NCBI RefSeq assembly: GCF_029478095.1
Contig: NZ_JAKOAV010000023.1
Span: forward strand, 1-58,864
DNA from: Pelotomaculum isophthalicicum JI
GTDB lineage: Bacteria > Bacillota > Desulfotomaculia > Desulfotomaculales > Pelotomaculaceae
Direction: 5' to 3'
DNA length: 58,864 nt
The position numbers and the translations under genes are program-made. The notes beneath the pieces were generated by a model. That model saw only the letters and a program-made list of their open reading frames with translations. It searched no databases and was not told the DNA's origin. Every line of letters begins with the position of its first letter. Position 1 is the stretch's first letter. Below, one piece after another: positions 1-6,484 of this stretch.

Positions 1-116
1 GGGCCATGTATATATATTTTAATGATAATACAAAAGCAACAACATATTTAAATAAAGCAAATTACTATTTTGAAAGAGCTGATTCTATGATTAACGCATT
101 TCAAAGATATAGATAA
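1..116 (+). CDS. 3' end of an unidentified gene (partial)
   Basis: The frame starting at base 3 is open up to a TAA at 114-116 and encodes about 37 residues ending in a Tyr/Phe/Asn/Arg-rich tail. The stretch is AT-rich, like the small genes of the integrative element that follows. The 5' part lies outside the window, so no family can be named. It ends 18 bases before the stalk-domain gene and may be its operon partner. Confidence 0.45.
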   Translation, partial: AMYIYFNDNTKATTYLNKANYYFERADSMINAFQRYR

Positions 117-134
117 TTAAAGGAGGTTTGAGTG

Positions 135-1061
135 ATGCGAAAACAAAAACTACGTAACCTTGCCGCTTTGCTCGTCGTTGCGTTGGTACTGGGGTGCTGG
201 GTTGGGGTGGCGGGCGCTTTTGTTCCAGGTGCTGGCGAAGCCATAAATCAACTAAAAGCCAGCGGTCTTTATAGTAATACTGACGTTAACCAAACGCTTG
301 TTGATCTATCTAATACTTCAAACGGAACCGTAACTTCTGTAACATATATTGGAGCAGAGCAAACCAGGACCGATAACACTTTTTCTGTCGTATCGCAAAC
401 ATATGATGCCGCAATGGATAGGATAACAAGTTTCTGTTTTGAGTTATATAATCAGTATGATCCAGGTGGAACAGATATAGGGTTATCTGGTATTCTAAAC
501 CTTGATAATCCCATCTTAACGGTTCATGTCTACACTTACGGAGTACAGAAAGACCAACTCATGTATGCCTTTGTTTCTGGTATAGTTGATTGTCTTGGTA
601 ATCCACCCATAAGGAGTAGCAGCGGTTCTTCATGGGTAAATAATTATTCACCTGCAGCCATGAGCTCAAAAGTTATAACCTCTTTCAAAATTGGCGAGAA
701 ATTAATCACAACTACTAGCGGCACACCAATAACTATGGATGTTGTCCCATACGTGAAGGATAATAGAACATTTACACCGGTTCGTTATCTGGCTTATGCT
801 CTTGGAGTCACAGAAGAAGGTGTTTTATGGAATGAAGCTACTCAGACAGTCACTATTATTAAGGATGATACCACTATTAAATTAACTATTGGCAGTACCG
901 TCCTTATAAAAAACAAGGAAACAATAATTATGGATGTTGCACCAGAATTGGTTGATCCGGGCAGGACAATGCTTCCCGCCCGGTGGGTAAGTGAGGCACT
1001 TGGCGCAACGGTTACATGGGATGAAGTTACTCAGCAGGTAGTAATAAAGCAGGGGACTTAA
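135..1061 (+). CDS. Secreted protein with copper-amine-oxidase-like N-terminal (stalk) domain
   Basis: Probably exported, with a C-terminal stalk domain that Firmicutes commonly use on surface and secreted proteins. A signal peptide is visible: basic start, then a hydrophobic stretch of about 20 residues ending VAGAF. Residues ~30-180 form a globular region I do not recognise. Residues ~190-308 carry two copies of the stalk signature (FTPVRYLAYALG and MLPARWVSEALGA, each followed by a VxWxxxTQxV strand). The ATG at 135 sits 8 bases after AGGAGG; an in-frame GTG at 132 is also possible. A strong terminator follows immediately. The gene faces the minus-strand element genes, so it could be cargo of the element. 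The function of the N-terminal region is unknown. Confidence 0.85.
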   Translation: MRKQKLRNLAALLVVALVLGCWVGVAGAFVPGAGEAINQLKASGLYSNTDVNQTLVDLSNTSNGTVTSVTYIGAEQTRTDNTFSVVSQTYDAAMDRITSFCFELYNQYDPGGTDIGLSGILNLDNPILTVHVYTYGVQKDQLMYAFVSGIVDCLGNPPIRSSSGSSWVNNYSPAAMSSKVITSFKIGEKLITTTSGTPITMDVVPYVKDNRTFTPVRYLAYALGVTEEGVLWNEATQTVTIIKDDTTIKLTIGSTVLIKNKETIIMDVAPELVDPGRTMLPARWVSEALGATVTWDEVTQQVVIKQGT

Positions 1062-1073
1062 CCCCTGCTTTTT
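1047..1073 (+). terminator. Rho-independent terminator of the stalk-domain gene
   Basis: A 9-bp perfect stem (AAGCAGGGG / CCCCTGCTT) with a 6-base loop overlaps the stop codon and runs into a T-tract. It ends plus-strand transcription just before the convergent minus-strand tail-like gene. Confidence 0.9.
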
Positions 1074-1088
1074 GTTCCTCTGCATCCG

Positions 1089-2252
1089 TTATCGCACCGG
1101 CGCGTCTGCCGTGTCTGCCAGTGTTGTTTTTTTCGGCGCATTCAATTCCACTACGACCTTCTTTGTTACCGGTCGACGCCGCCTGACCATTACCTTTTCC
1201 GTGGCTTCTTCTTGACTTACGAGGCATTCGTCAGAAATCTTCACGGCTTCATGCGCATTTCGGAAACTGACTTCCTCCCCGGTCAAATCGTTGAAATATT
1301 TCAGTCCGTGCTCGTTTTCCCTGGCTGAGCAGTTTTCCTTAATCTTCCTTTCAAAGACTGCGTTCTTTTTGAATTTGCCCGTCAACTCGTCCAGCGCGTA
1401 GCCGTCTTTTACCCGGTGAATTTCTTCCACTACCTCTTCAAACTTGACTACCGGGTGAGCTTCAAGCTCGCCGTCATCTCGCAACCGATAAACGTATTCA
1501 ACCTCCGGGATCTCTACCTCTATCGTTTTTTTAGTATTTGCGCACCCGATATGAATCGGAATCGTCATGGTTCCATGCACTTCATGGATGCAGCGAACCA
1601 GCAAGACAATCGCGTTGCCGCTTTTAAATGGCTGCTCGCAAATCGCGCAGGTTCTTTCAATAAAACACAAGTCACCGTGCGTGAGATGTTGAATGTTTCC
1701 GCCATACCACCGGTATGTGTCATTGCCGATATAACCGCTGCCGTCAATGTATGGCAAGAAGTTGTTCCAAAAACGACCAACCATGTTGAAGAATTGGCCG
1801 GTTTCCATATGGAATTCGGATGCTCCACCTGAATACGCTTCAATCGACGAACCTTGCAGACAAAGTTTCTTGCCGTAGAAAGACGTGTCGATGTCTACCC
1901 CACTAGCGTCACTTCGGGCAATAATTTCGCCCATTTCAGCACCGTTATAATACAGCTTCAACCAGCCTTGCAGGGAGTTAGCAACCATTTCAATGGTTTT
2001 TTGACCGCCGTAGCGCGCCTTCAATCCGTTGGGAGGGACCAGTCCAATGTAAGTATCGCTGCCTTCATCACCGGTCCTGACTGTAGATGAGTAGATTTCC
2101 CCATTTATTACTTTTATACCATATTTACCCGCACCATATTGACCAATTACGGTCCGCAGACTGCCGGACTCGTCAAAAACTCTTATACCTTCATTAGCCG
2201 GCGGCGCGGACAAATCAATCTTGCCATTTTTAACATAATGTCCACTTGTCAT
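1089..2252 (-). CDS. Phage tail-fibre-like protein with C-terminal zinc-binding-type cluster
   Basis: A 387-residue protein. The N-terminal half is Gly/Tyr/Ser-rich beta-structure typical of tail fibres and minor structural proteins, and includes the motif SGYIGNDTYRW (~170-180) that recurs in phage tail-fibre repeats. At ~200-240 there is an unusual cysteine/histidine cluster: CAICEQPF, then RCIHEVHG, then HIGC, which would fit a treble-clef zinc fold. The C-terminal third is charged and holds several Val/Glu/Lys repeats. It begins in an ATGA overlap with the upstream gene (2249-2953), so the two are translationally coupled. Receptor binding or particle attachment is inference from the fibre-like half only. 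Confidence 0.65.
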   Translation of the reverse strand: MTSGHYVKNGKIDLSAPPANEGIRVFDESGSLRTVIGQYGAGKYGIKVINGEIYSSTVRTGDEGSDTYIGLVPPNGLKARYGGQKTIEMVANSLQGWLKLYYNGAEMGEIIARSDASGVDIDTSFYGKKLCLQGSSIEAYSGGASEFHMETGQFFNMVGRFWNNFLPYIDGSGYIGNDTYRWYGGNIQHLTHGDLCFIERTCAICEQPFKSGNAIVLLVRCIHEVHGTMTIPIHIGCANTKKTIEVEIPEVEYVYRLRDDGELEAHPVVKFEEVVEEIHRVKDGYALDELTGKFKKNAVFERKIKENCSARENEHGLKYFNDLTGEEVSFRNAHEAVKISDECLVSQEEATEKVMVRRRRPVTKKVVVELNAPKKTTLADTADAPVR

Positions 2253-2953
2253 GACAACACCCCTCCTTTATGGAAAACATTAAATTCGGGGAATTTATAA
2301 AACTCGCACTTATCCGGCGTAATAACTAGAATATTAATCGGTCCTCCGCTTACTTCCGGATATTTGGTGAAGTATTCCAGGTATTTGCAACCTGCGGTTA
2401 TCGTCAGGTATAGGAAGTTTACTGCCCTTTCTATCGTCATCCGCTCATAATCAAGCAACTCGCCTGTACAAAGCTTTTCTATGATGTCTACCATACCAGC
2501 CATTACTAGCCGGTCCATGGCAGTATTCCTTTCTTTTCCTTCGTAAAAAAGGAGTTCACCGTCATTACATTCGCCCAATACTGGACGGCCTTCAGGAAAA
2601 CCTACTAGATGAAACTCGAACGACTGGCCGTTAAGAGCATGCTTCAGTTTGTCATTTAAGCATATAGCCAGTTCATAGAAAGTGTATTTATTGCTATGCG
2701 CCATTTGCTGCAATTCTTCCAGGGTGTCCTCAAACCTCCATGTGTCGGTAAATCCGAAACCCGAGTAGTTGAGACCGTACCGTTCACCAAGGAGGAAGGT
2801 TTTGGGAAACTCGCTGGGGTGGATCCTAAAATTTTTATTACTATAGTCTTTTTCTTGAAAACTCTTCCGCCAGCTTTCGCCACCGATTACCTGCCGGGAC
2901 TCCGATCCCAAAATGAATGCGCCTTTGATTGCCATTGTTGCCATAATTGTCAA
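2249..2953 (-). CDS. Hypothetical element protein, coupled to tail-like gene
   Basis: A 234-residue soluble protein with no family I recognise; no transmembrane segment or nucleotide-binding motif is visible. The TTG start at 2953 is chosen because AAGGAGTG lies about 9 bases upstream; in-frame ATGs follow at codons 4 and 7. Its stop overlaps the start of the tail-fibre-like gene (ATGA), so both probably act together. The neighbourhood suggests a structural or assembly role, which is inference only. Confidence 0.6.
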   Translation of the reverse strand: MTIMATMAIKGAFILGSESRQVIGGESWRKSFQEKDYSNKNFRIHPSEFPKTFLLGERYGLNYSGFGFTDTWRFEDTLEELQQMAHSNKYTFYELAICLNDKLKHALNGQSFEFHLVGFPEGRPVLGECNDGELLFYEGKERNTAMDRLVMAGMVDIIEKLCTGELLDYERMTIERAVNFLYLTITAGCKYLEYFTKYPEVSGGPINILVITPDKCEFYKFPEFNVFHKGGVLS

Positions 2954-3065
2954 TTTTTAACACTCCTTTTTCTTTTGTGTATTATAATTTTTTTGGAGCG
3001 GGACCAGACGGCCCCGCTCCGGGCAGCCTTGGCCGCAGCGTGAGGGAGCGGCGGTCCAGGCATAA

Positions 3066-3560
3066 TTAATCCAATATCTGAAGCCGGACTTCTTCTTTTT
3101 TCAGGAAGGTTTTTCTCTCGCTCGCCCGAACGTGCTTAAACAGCGTCGGAATTTCCAAGCAGTTCGCGGCTTCCTTGACTGAATCTGCAAAATCGAGTTT
3201 CGCTTTTTCCAATGTCAGTGATGGATTGAGTTGGCCCGTCCGATCCGCCAACATTTCCACTTCGGCGGCAAGTTGGAAGATTGTCTCGGCGCTACTCATC
3301 AGGTTTTTAATGGCCTTGTCCACTTTAGCGGCAACCTCCAAGCGGGCGGCGACTTTTTGCTTTAATAGCTGGCGTTGTTGGCGCTGTTCTTCTGTAAGTC
3401 TGGCTTCCTCGGCCTGCTGCTCCTCAATGGCGGCGGCAAGGGATTCTTCCGCCTAGAGGATGTCGGCAGCAAGGTTTTGCTGTTGGGTAGCGAGGTCAAC
3501 TTGTTTTTCCTTGAGATTGTTAATTTTTTCTTGAATCTGGTTGATTTTGTTGTTAGACAT
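3066..3560 (-). pseudogene. Coiled-coil phage protein interrupted by an in-frame amber codon
   Basis: From the ATG at 3560 (preceded by GAAGGGAG) an open frame of 35 codons ends at TAG (3453-3455) and then continues in the same frame for 128 codons to a stop at 3066. Both sides read as one Glu/Gln/Lys/Ala-rich coiled coil: it runs ...QQNLAADIL, amber, AEESLAAAIEEQ... No ribosome site or good start codon follows the TAG. A GTG at 3710 would extend the same frame by 50 codons upstream, directly after the previous gene. One base change (for example from GAG or CAG) would explain the stop. Host genes here (gltX, the MBL hydrolase) end in TAG, so general amber suppression is unlikely. Probably a nonsense mutant, possibly a sequencing error. 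Confidence 0.6.
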
Positions 3561-3712
3561 AATATTAATACTCCCTTCTAATATTTGGTAGTTTTGACTT
3601 TGTACCAGCTTAAATCTGTTTTCATAATCAATTAACTGCCGGCGTGCCTGCCGGCGCTTGTGCGGTGACTGAAGACGGTCGAACGTGACGGCGGGGTAGT
3701 AGCTCGGCACTT

Positions 3713-4189
3713 TTATTCCCCCTGGCCGGTCCCGGTGCTCAGTTCCACGGCGCCGCTGCCGGCGTCCTTCCAGGCAACGCGAAGGTTAAGAACCTGGTTG
3801 CCGCCTGTTACCTTGCCTTTAAACAAGCCTTCGCGCTTGTCCAGTAGGACGCCGGCAGCGATCACCAATTGCGACGGGGGTATGCTGTCGATCTCGTTTT
3901 TCAGCCTCGTCAATACCTTCCGGGTAACTTCGTCGATACTGTTAATAAACTCGAAGTCTATTAGTTCTTTGTGCTCCCCAAGGTATTCCCGTAGAATCAC
4001 ACTTACCGTTTGCCGGGAGATAGAAAACTTCTCGGCAATTTTGCTTATGTTTCGAGTTGTCAAGGTTTCCTGAACTACCTGCTGACGCAGCTCCTCCGGA
4101 AATTTATTGTGAGGGGATCGGCCTTCATGTGGACTTGGCAGCGGGTCCAGGATTTCAATAGTGGCATCGTTTGTATTATTGGTTTCCAA
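3713..4189 (-). CDS. HTH protein, possibly small-terminase-like
   Basis: A 158-residue protein. Residues ~30-70 hold a helix-turn-helix (EELRQQVVQETLTTRNISKI, then FSISRQTVSVILREYL), the arrangement of Hin/terminase-small-subunit-like DNA-binding domains. The C-terminal half is helical and then low-complexity. The start is TTG at 4189 with AAGGAGG 10 bases upstream. Directly upstream lies a pair of 28-bp direct repeats with internal dyads (4223-4292), which could be operator or packaging-type binding sites for this protein. The HTH is well supported; a terminase role is only a guess from position. Confidence 0.6.
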   Translation of the reverse strand: METNNTNDATIEILDPLPSPHEGRSPHNKFPEELRQQVVQETLTTRNISKIAEKFSISRQTVSVILREYLGEHKELIDFEFINSIDEVTRKVLTRLKNEIDSIPPSQLVIAAGVLLDKREGLFKGKVTGGNQVLNLRVAWKDAGSGAVELSTGTGQGE

Positions 4190-4222
4190 GTTTAGGGTTC
4201 CTCCTTTCTGGTTGGTGATGGC

Positions 4223-4292
4223 GTCAAGCTGATTGACTTGACAGTGGTTACTTTCCTTCTTGGTGTCAAGCTGATTGACTTGACAGTGGTTA
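4223..4292. repeat. Pair of 28-bp direct repeats, each with an internal dyad
   Basis: Bases 4223-4250 and 4265-4292 are identical. Each contains GTCAAG, eight bases, then CTTGAC, which is an inverted repeat. The repeat period is 42 bp, four helical turns, so bound proteins would sit on one DNA face. They lie about 35-100 bases upstream of an HTH gene transcribed away from them, the usual place for an autoregulatory operator. Confidence 0.75.
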
Positions 4293-4379
4293 ATTCGTAT
4301 AATATAAGTTTAGGAAATTATTGGTTATTTTGCTTTAATAACATGAGTTAGTGCCGGCAAACACTAAATAAGAAAAAGG

Positions 4380-4874
4380 TTACTTTGCCTCATGCTGTCG
4401 GGGTAGCCGCTTTACCTTCCCGGCTTCTGCCTGAATTGCCTGAGCAGCTTCAATAAGGGCTTCCCTGCTCACCGGTGCCGAGGATAAATGTTCACTGCGG
4501 CTTGTGGCCTCGCCGGAAATTAATAGAAGTTTGTCCATAATTATCCCGGTTGCCGTGGCCACGCTTTTCAGATCGTCGGATTCCGGAATAAGTTGAGCCA
4601 TCTTGGTTACGCCGGTCATGATTAATGACCATGCTTCGTTAATAAACTCCTGCCGTTTTTCGTCCCTGCGCTCCTGCAATTCGCCACCATCAGAACATTT
4701 TTCCGCTAACATATTAACTAATTCTCCTTTCTTGTCCATTGATTTCCAAAGGTGAATATTGCTCCAGGGTATCCCTGTAAGCTTACCCGCCTGGCGTGTG
4801 CCCACTATGCCGGCAAGCTCGACACTGGTTAGAATCTTTGAAGCTGAGTATTTTGGTTTCGGTCCTGGCCGCAT
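4380..4874 (-). CDS. HTH-containing hypothetical element protein
   Basis: About 164 residues. The ATG at 4874 (protein MRPGPKPKYS...) is preferred because AAGAAGGTG lies just upstream; a longer reading from 4922 has no ribosome site. Residues ~10-50 resemble a helix-turn-helix (SVELAGIVGTRQAGKLTGIP, then WSNIHLWK). The rest is helical and acidic, ending in a basic tail (VKRLPRQHEAK). Small DNA-binding proteins of this kind are often terminase small subunits or regulators in phage elements. It follows the zinc-finger-like gene, with a GC-rich hairpin (4939-4961) between them. Confidence 0.55.
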   Translation of the reverse strand: MRPGPKPKYSASKILTSVELAGIVGTRQAGKLTGIPWSNIHLWKSMDKKGELVNMLAEKCSDGGELQERRDEKRQEFINEAWSLIMTGVTKMAQLIPESDDLKSVATATGIIMDKLLLISGEATSRSEHLSSAPVSREALIEAAQAIQAEAGKVKRLPRQHEAK

Positions 4875-5010
4875 GTGGCACACCTTCTTTATTTTGCTCT
4901 GCTTAAACGATACTGCACACAAAAAGACTTGCCGGGCCGGGAGCGGGGTTTAACCGCTCCCCTTGACCCTTGCTGTTAAGTGCCTACTTTGGTAAAATAA
5001 TATATACCAA

Positions 5011-5415
5011 CTAACTCGCTACACTGTAACGCTTCCAAAGTTCGGTATATATTTCCGTTGGATATAGCCGCGGCGAGCTTCTTAAGAGTTTTATCGCGTA
5101 TTTGCCGAACGATTCGAATTTCCGATTATAGCCTGACTCTGCTAACGACCTGGCATACCAACCAGTAATTTCCATTAATGCACCATCAACCCGTTCACCT
5201 AAAGGTAGAGCTTCGTTTTGCCAGATGGACCGGCCAAGCTTTTTAAGTTCCTCTCTTTGATGGTAGGTCAATACAAGATCATCTCCGAAAAACTGCCGTG
5301 CGCGTTGTAATTTACGGCAATAAGCCGCATGTTCTTTGCGGTCCTGCGGGAAGACATAACCGTACCCGCAGATTTCGCATCGAGTCGCAATCGCTTTCGT
5401 CGCTTTTGTTTTCAT
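5011..5415 (-). CDS. Small zinc-finger-like element protein
   Basis: A 134-residue protein. Residues ~13-33 hold a C2H2/C2HC-like finger (CEICGYGYVF, then HAAYC). The rest is helical with basic patches (TYHQREELKKLGRSIW). The ATG at 5415 is preceded by AAAGGAG about 11 bases upstream. Small proteins with one such finger are frequent near the replication and packaging genes of Firmicutes phages, but the exact role is unknown. It is transcribed with the same polarity as the primase gene. Confidence 0.6.
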   Translation of the reverse strand: MKTKATKAIATRCEICGYGYVFPQDRKEHAAYCRKLQRARQFFGDDLVLTYHQREELKKLGRSIWQNEALPLGERVDGALMEITGWYARSLAESGYNRKFESFGKYAIKLLRSSPRLYPTEIYTELWKRYSVAS

Positions 5416-5437
5416 TTTTACGCATTCTCCTTTGTCT

Positions 5438-5470
5438 GCCGCACATTCGCCTCAATGTAGCGGCTTTTTT
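5438..5470 (+). terminator. Plus-strand intrinsic terminator, opposite to the surrounding genes
   Basis: GCCGC-ACATT pairs with AATGT-(A)-GCGGC around a 6-base loop, followed by six T. It is oriented on the plus strand, while the neighbouring genes (5415 downward and 5997 downward) run on the minus strand. It could end antisense transcription entering the gene array. Confidence 0.7.
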
Positions 5471-5674
5471 GTTATTGGTTATCATTTATCTAGCCCCCTA
5501 TTTATTTTAAAACCCCTTAAATCCGCGTATTTGCGGTTGCTTGTTCATCTCCTGTGATGGTAATATCTATGTCAATCGCAGTGTACCCCTGCGCCGGTTA
5601 TCCGGGCATACCGCTTATCTATATGATGCCACCCTGCCTTGATGCGCGCTGACAGGACGGGACGGACGGGTTTT

Positions 5675-5997
5675 TTATGTTATTTTATTTTCTTCTGCAG
5701 ACACCTTGACCAGCACGTCACCGGTTACATTCCAACCCCATTGAATAAGGGGTATTCTCAGCTTTTCCGTTTTCCGCGATTCCTCTATTAAATTCGGGAT
5801 CTGCTTTATTTCTTTAATCCAGTCCGCGATCTGCTTATCAATGGCTCTTTCGTCGCTGTCCCAGTCTAAGGAAAGATCACGGTTTATAGGGAGTATTTGG
5901 CTTTGTTCTTGAGCTGAATGAATAGTAACTGCTGTCTACAGCAGTTGTTATAGTGCCTGTTGAAATCATTTATTTTACGTGAATCGCAGTAATTCAT
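5675..5997 (-). pseudogene. Small element gene with a probable one-base frameshift
   Basis: An ATG at 5997 with GGAGG seven bases upstream opens a 37-codon frame (MNYCDSRKINDFNRHY...) that stops at 5884. In another frame, from about 5900 to a TAA at 5675, a clearly protein-like stretch of about 75 codons follows (INRDLSLDWDSDERAIDKQ...), but it has no ATG, GTG or TTG start and is closed upstream by TAG at 5936-5938. One extra C in the CCC near 5890 would join the two into a single protein of about 107 residues. I read it as one frameshifted gene; a sequencing error gives the same picture. Its start overlaps the end of the preceding gene by 23 bases. Function unknown. Confidence 0.45.
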
Positions 5998-6484
5998 CGT
6001 TATACCTCCGGTAGCGATTGAAATAGTATTCTCTCGCTTGTTTAGCCACGCCACCAAATCTCCATACAAGTTCTTCAAATATAGCAATTGGCGGTCCTGG
6101 TCCTCTAAGCTCAACTGCGACAACCTCCCCAGCGATCAAGCCAGGATAATATAGAGAATCGTTTTGCAGCATGGCAAGTGCTACACGACCAGTGATGTTT
6201 TTATCAATTAATTTTTTTGTCTCCTGGTCAACCAGGCATTTAACGCTCTCGCCAAAACCTGTTAGAAATTCATCCCGGCACGCAGGTAAAAAGATTTTAA
6301 TTAGCAGATCCTTTCTTGAAGAAAAATTATATTTCGTTTTTGTTCCGTCGGAAAAAATATATTCGCATTGCGTATAATCGTAAGAAATGCTTTCGCTTTC
6401 GTCCCAGGCTTTATTGGCTTCTTTTAATGCTTGTTTTTCACGAAAAATTTCGTGAGGAATGATTTTATTGCTCACTATTCCCAC
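5975..6484 (-). CDS. Hypothetical element protein downstream of primase
   Basis: A 169-residue soluble protein without a recognisable family. It overlaps the end of the primase gene by 10 bases, with a GTG start at 6484 (or a second GTG at 6475), so it is probably translated by coupling. The C-terminal part is Tyr/Arg-rich (REYYFNRYRRYNDELL). Coupling to the primase-helicase suggests a replication-related role, but nothing in the sequence proves it. Confidence 0.55.
   Translation of the reverse strand: MGIVSNKIIPHEIFREKQALKEANKAWDESESISYDYTQCEYIFSDGTKTKYNFSSRKDLLIKIFLPACRDEFLTGFGESVKCLVDQETKKLIDKNITGRVALAMLQNDSLYYPGLIAGEVVAVELRGPGPPIAIFEELVWRFGGVAKQAREYYFNRYRRYNDELLRFT

Noticed and set aside
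2995-3022. GC-rich hairpin (GGAGCGGG...CCCCGCTCC) as a terminator
   Set aside because: The T-run lies on the 5' side of the stem in the plus direction and becomes an A-run on the minus strand, so it does not fit an intrinsic terminator in either direction.
3066-3710. Amber codon as evidence for pyrrolysine use by this organism
   Set aside because: gltX and the MBL hydrolase gene end in TAG, no pyl genes are in the window and the interrupted gene is a coiled coil, not a methylamine methyltransferase.
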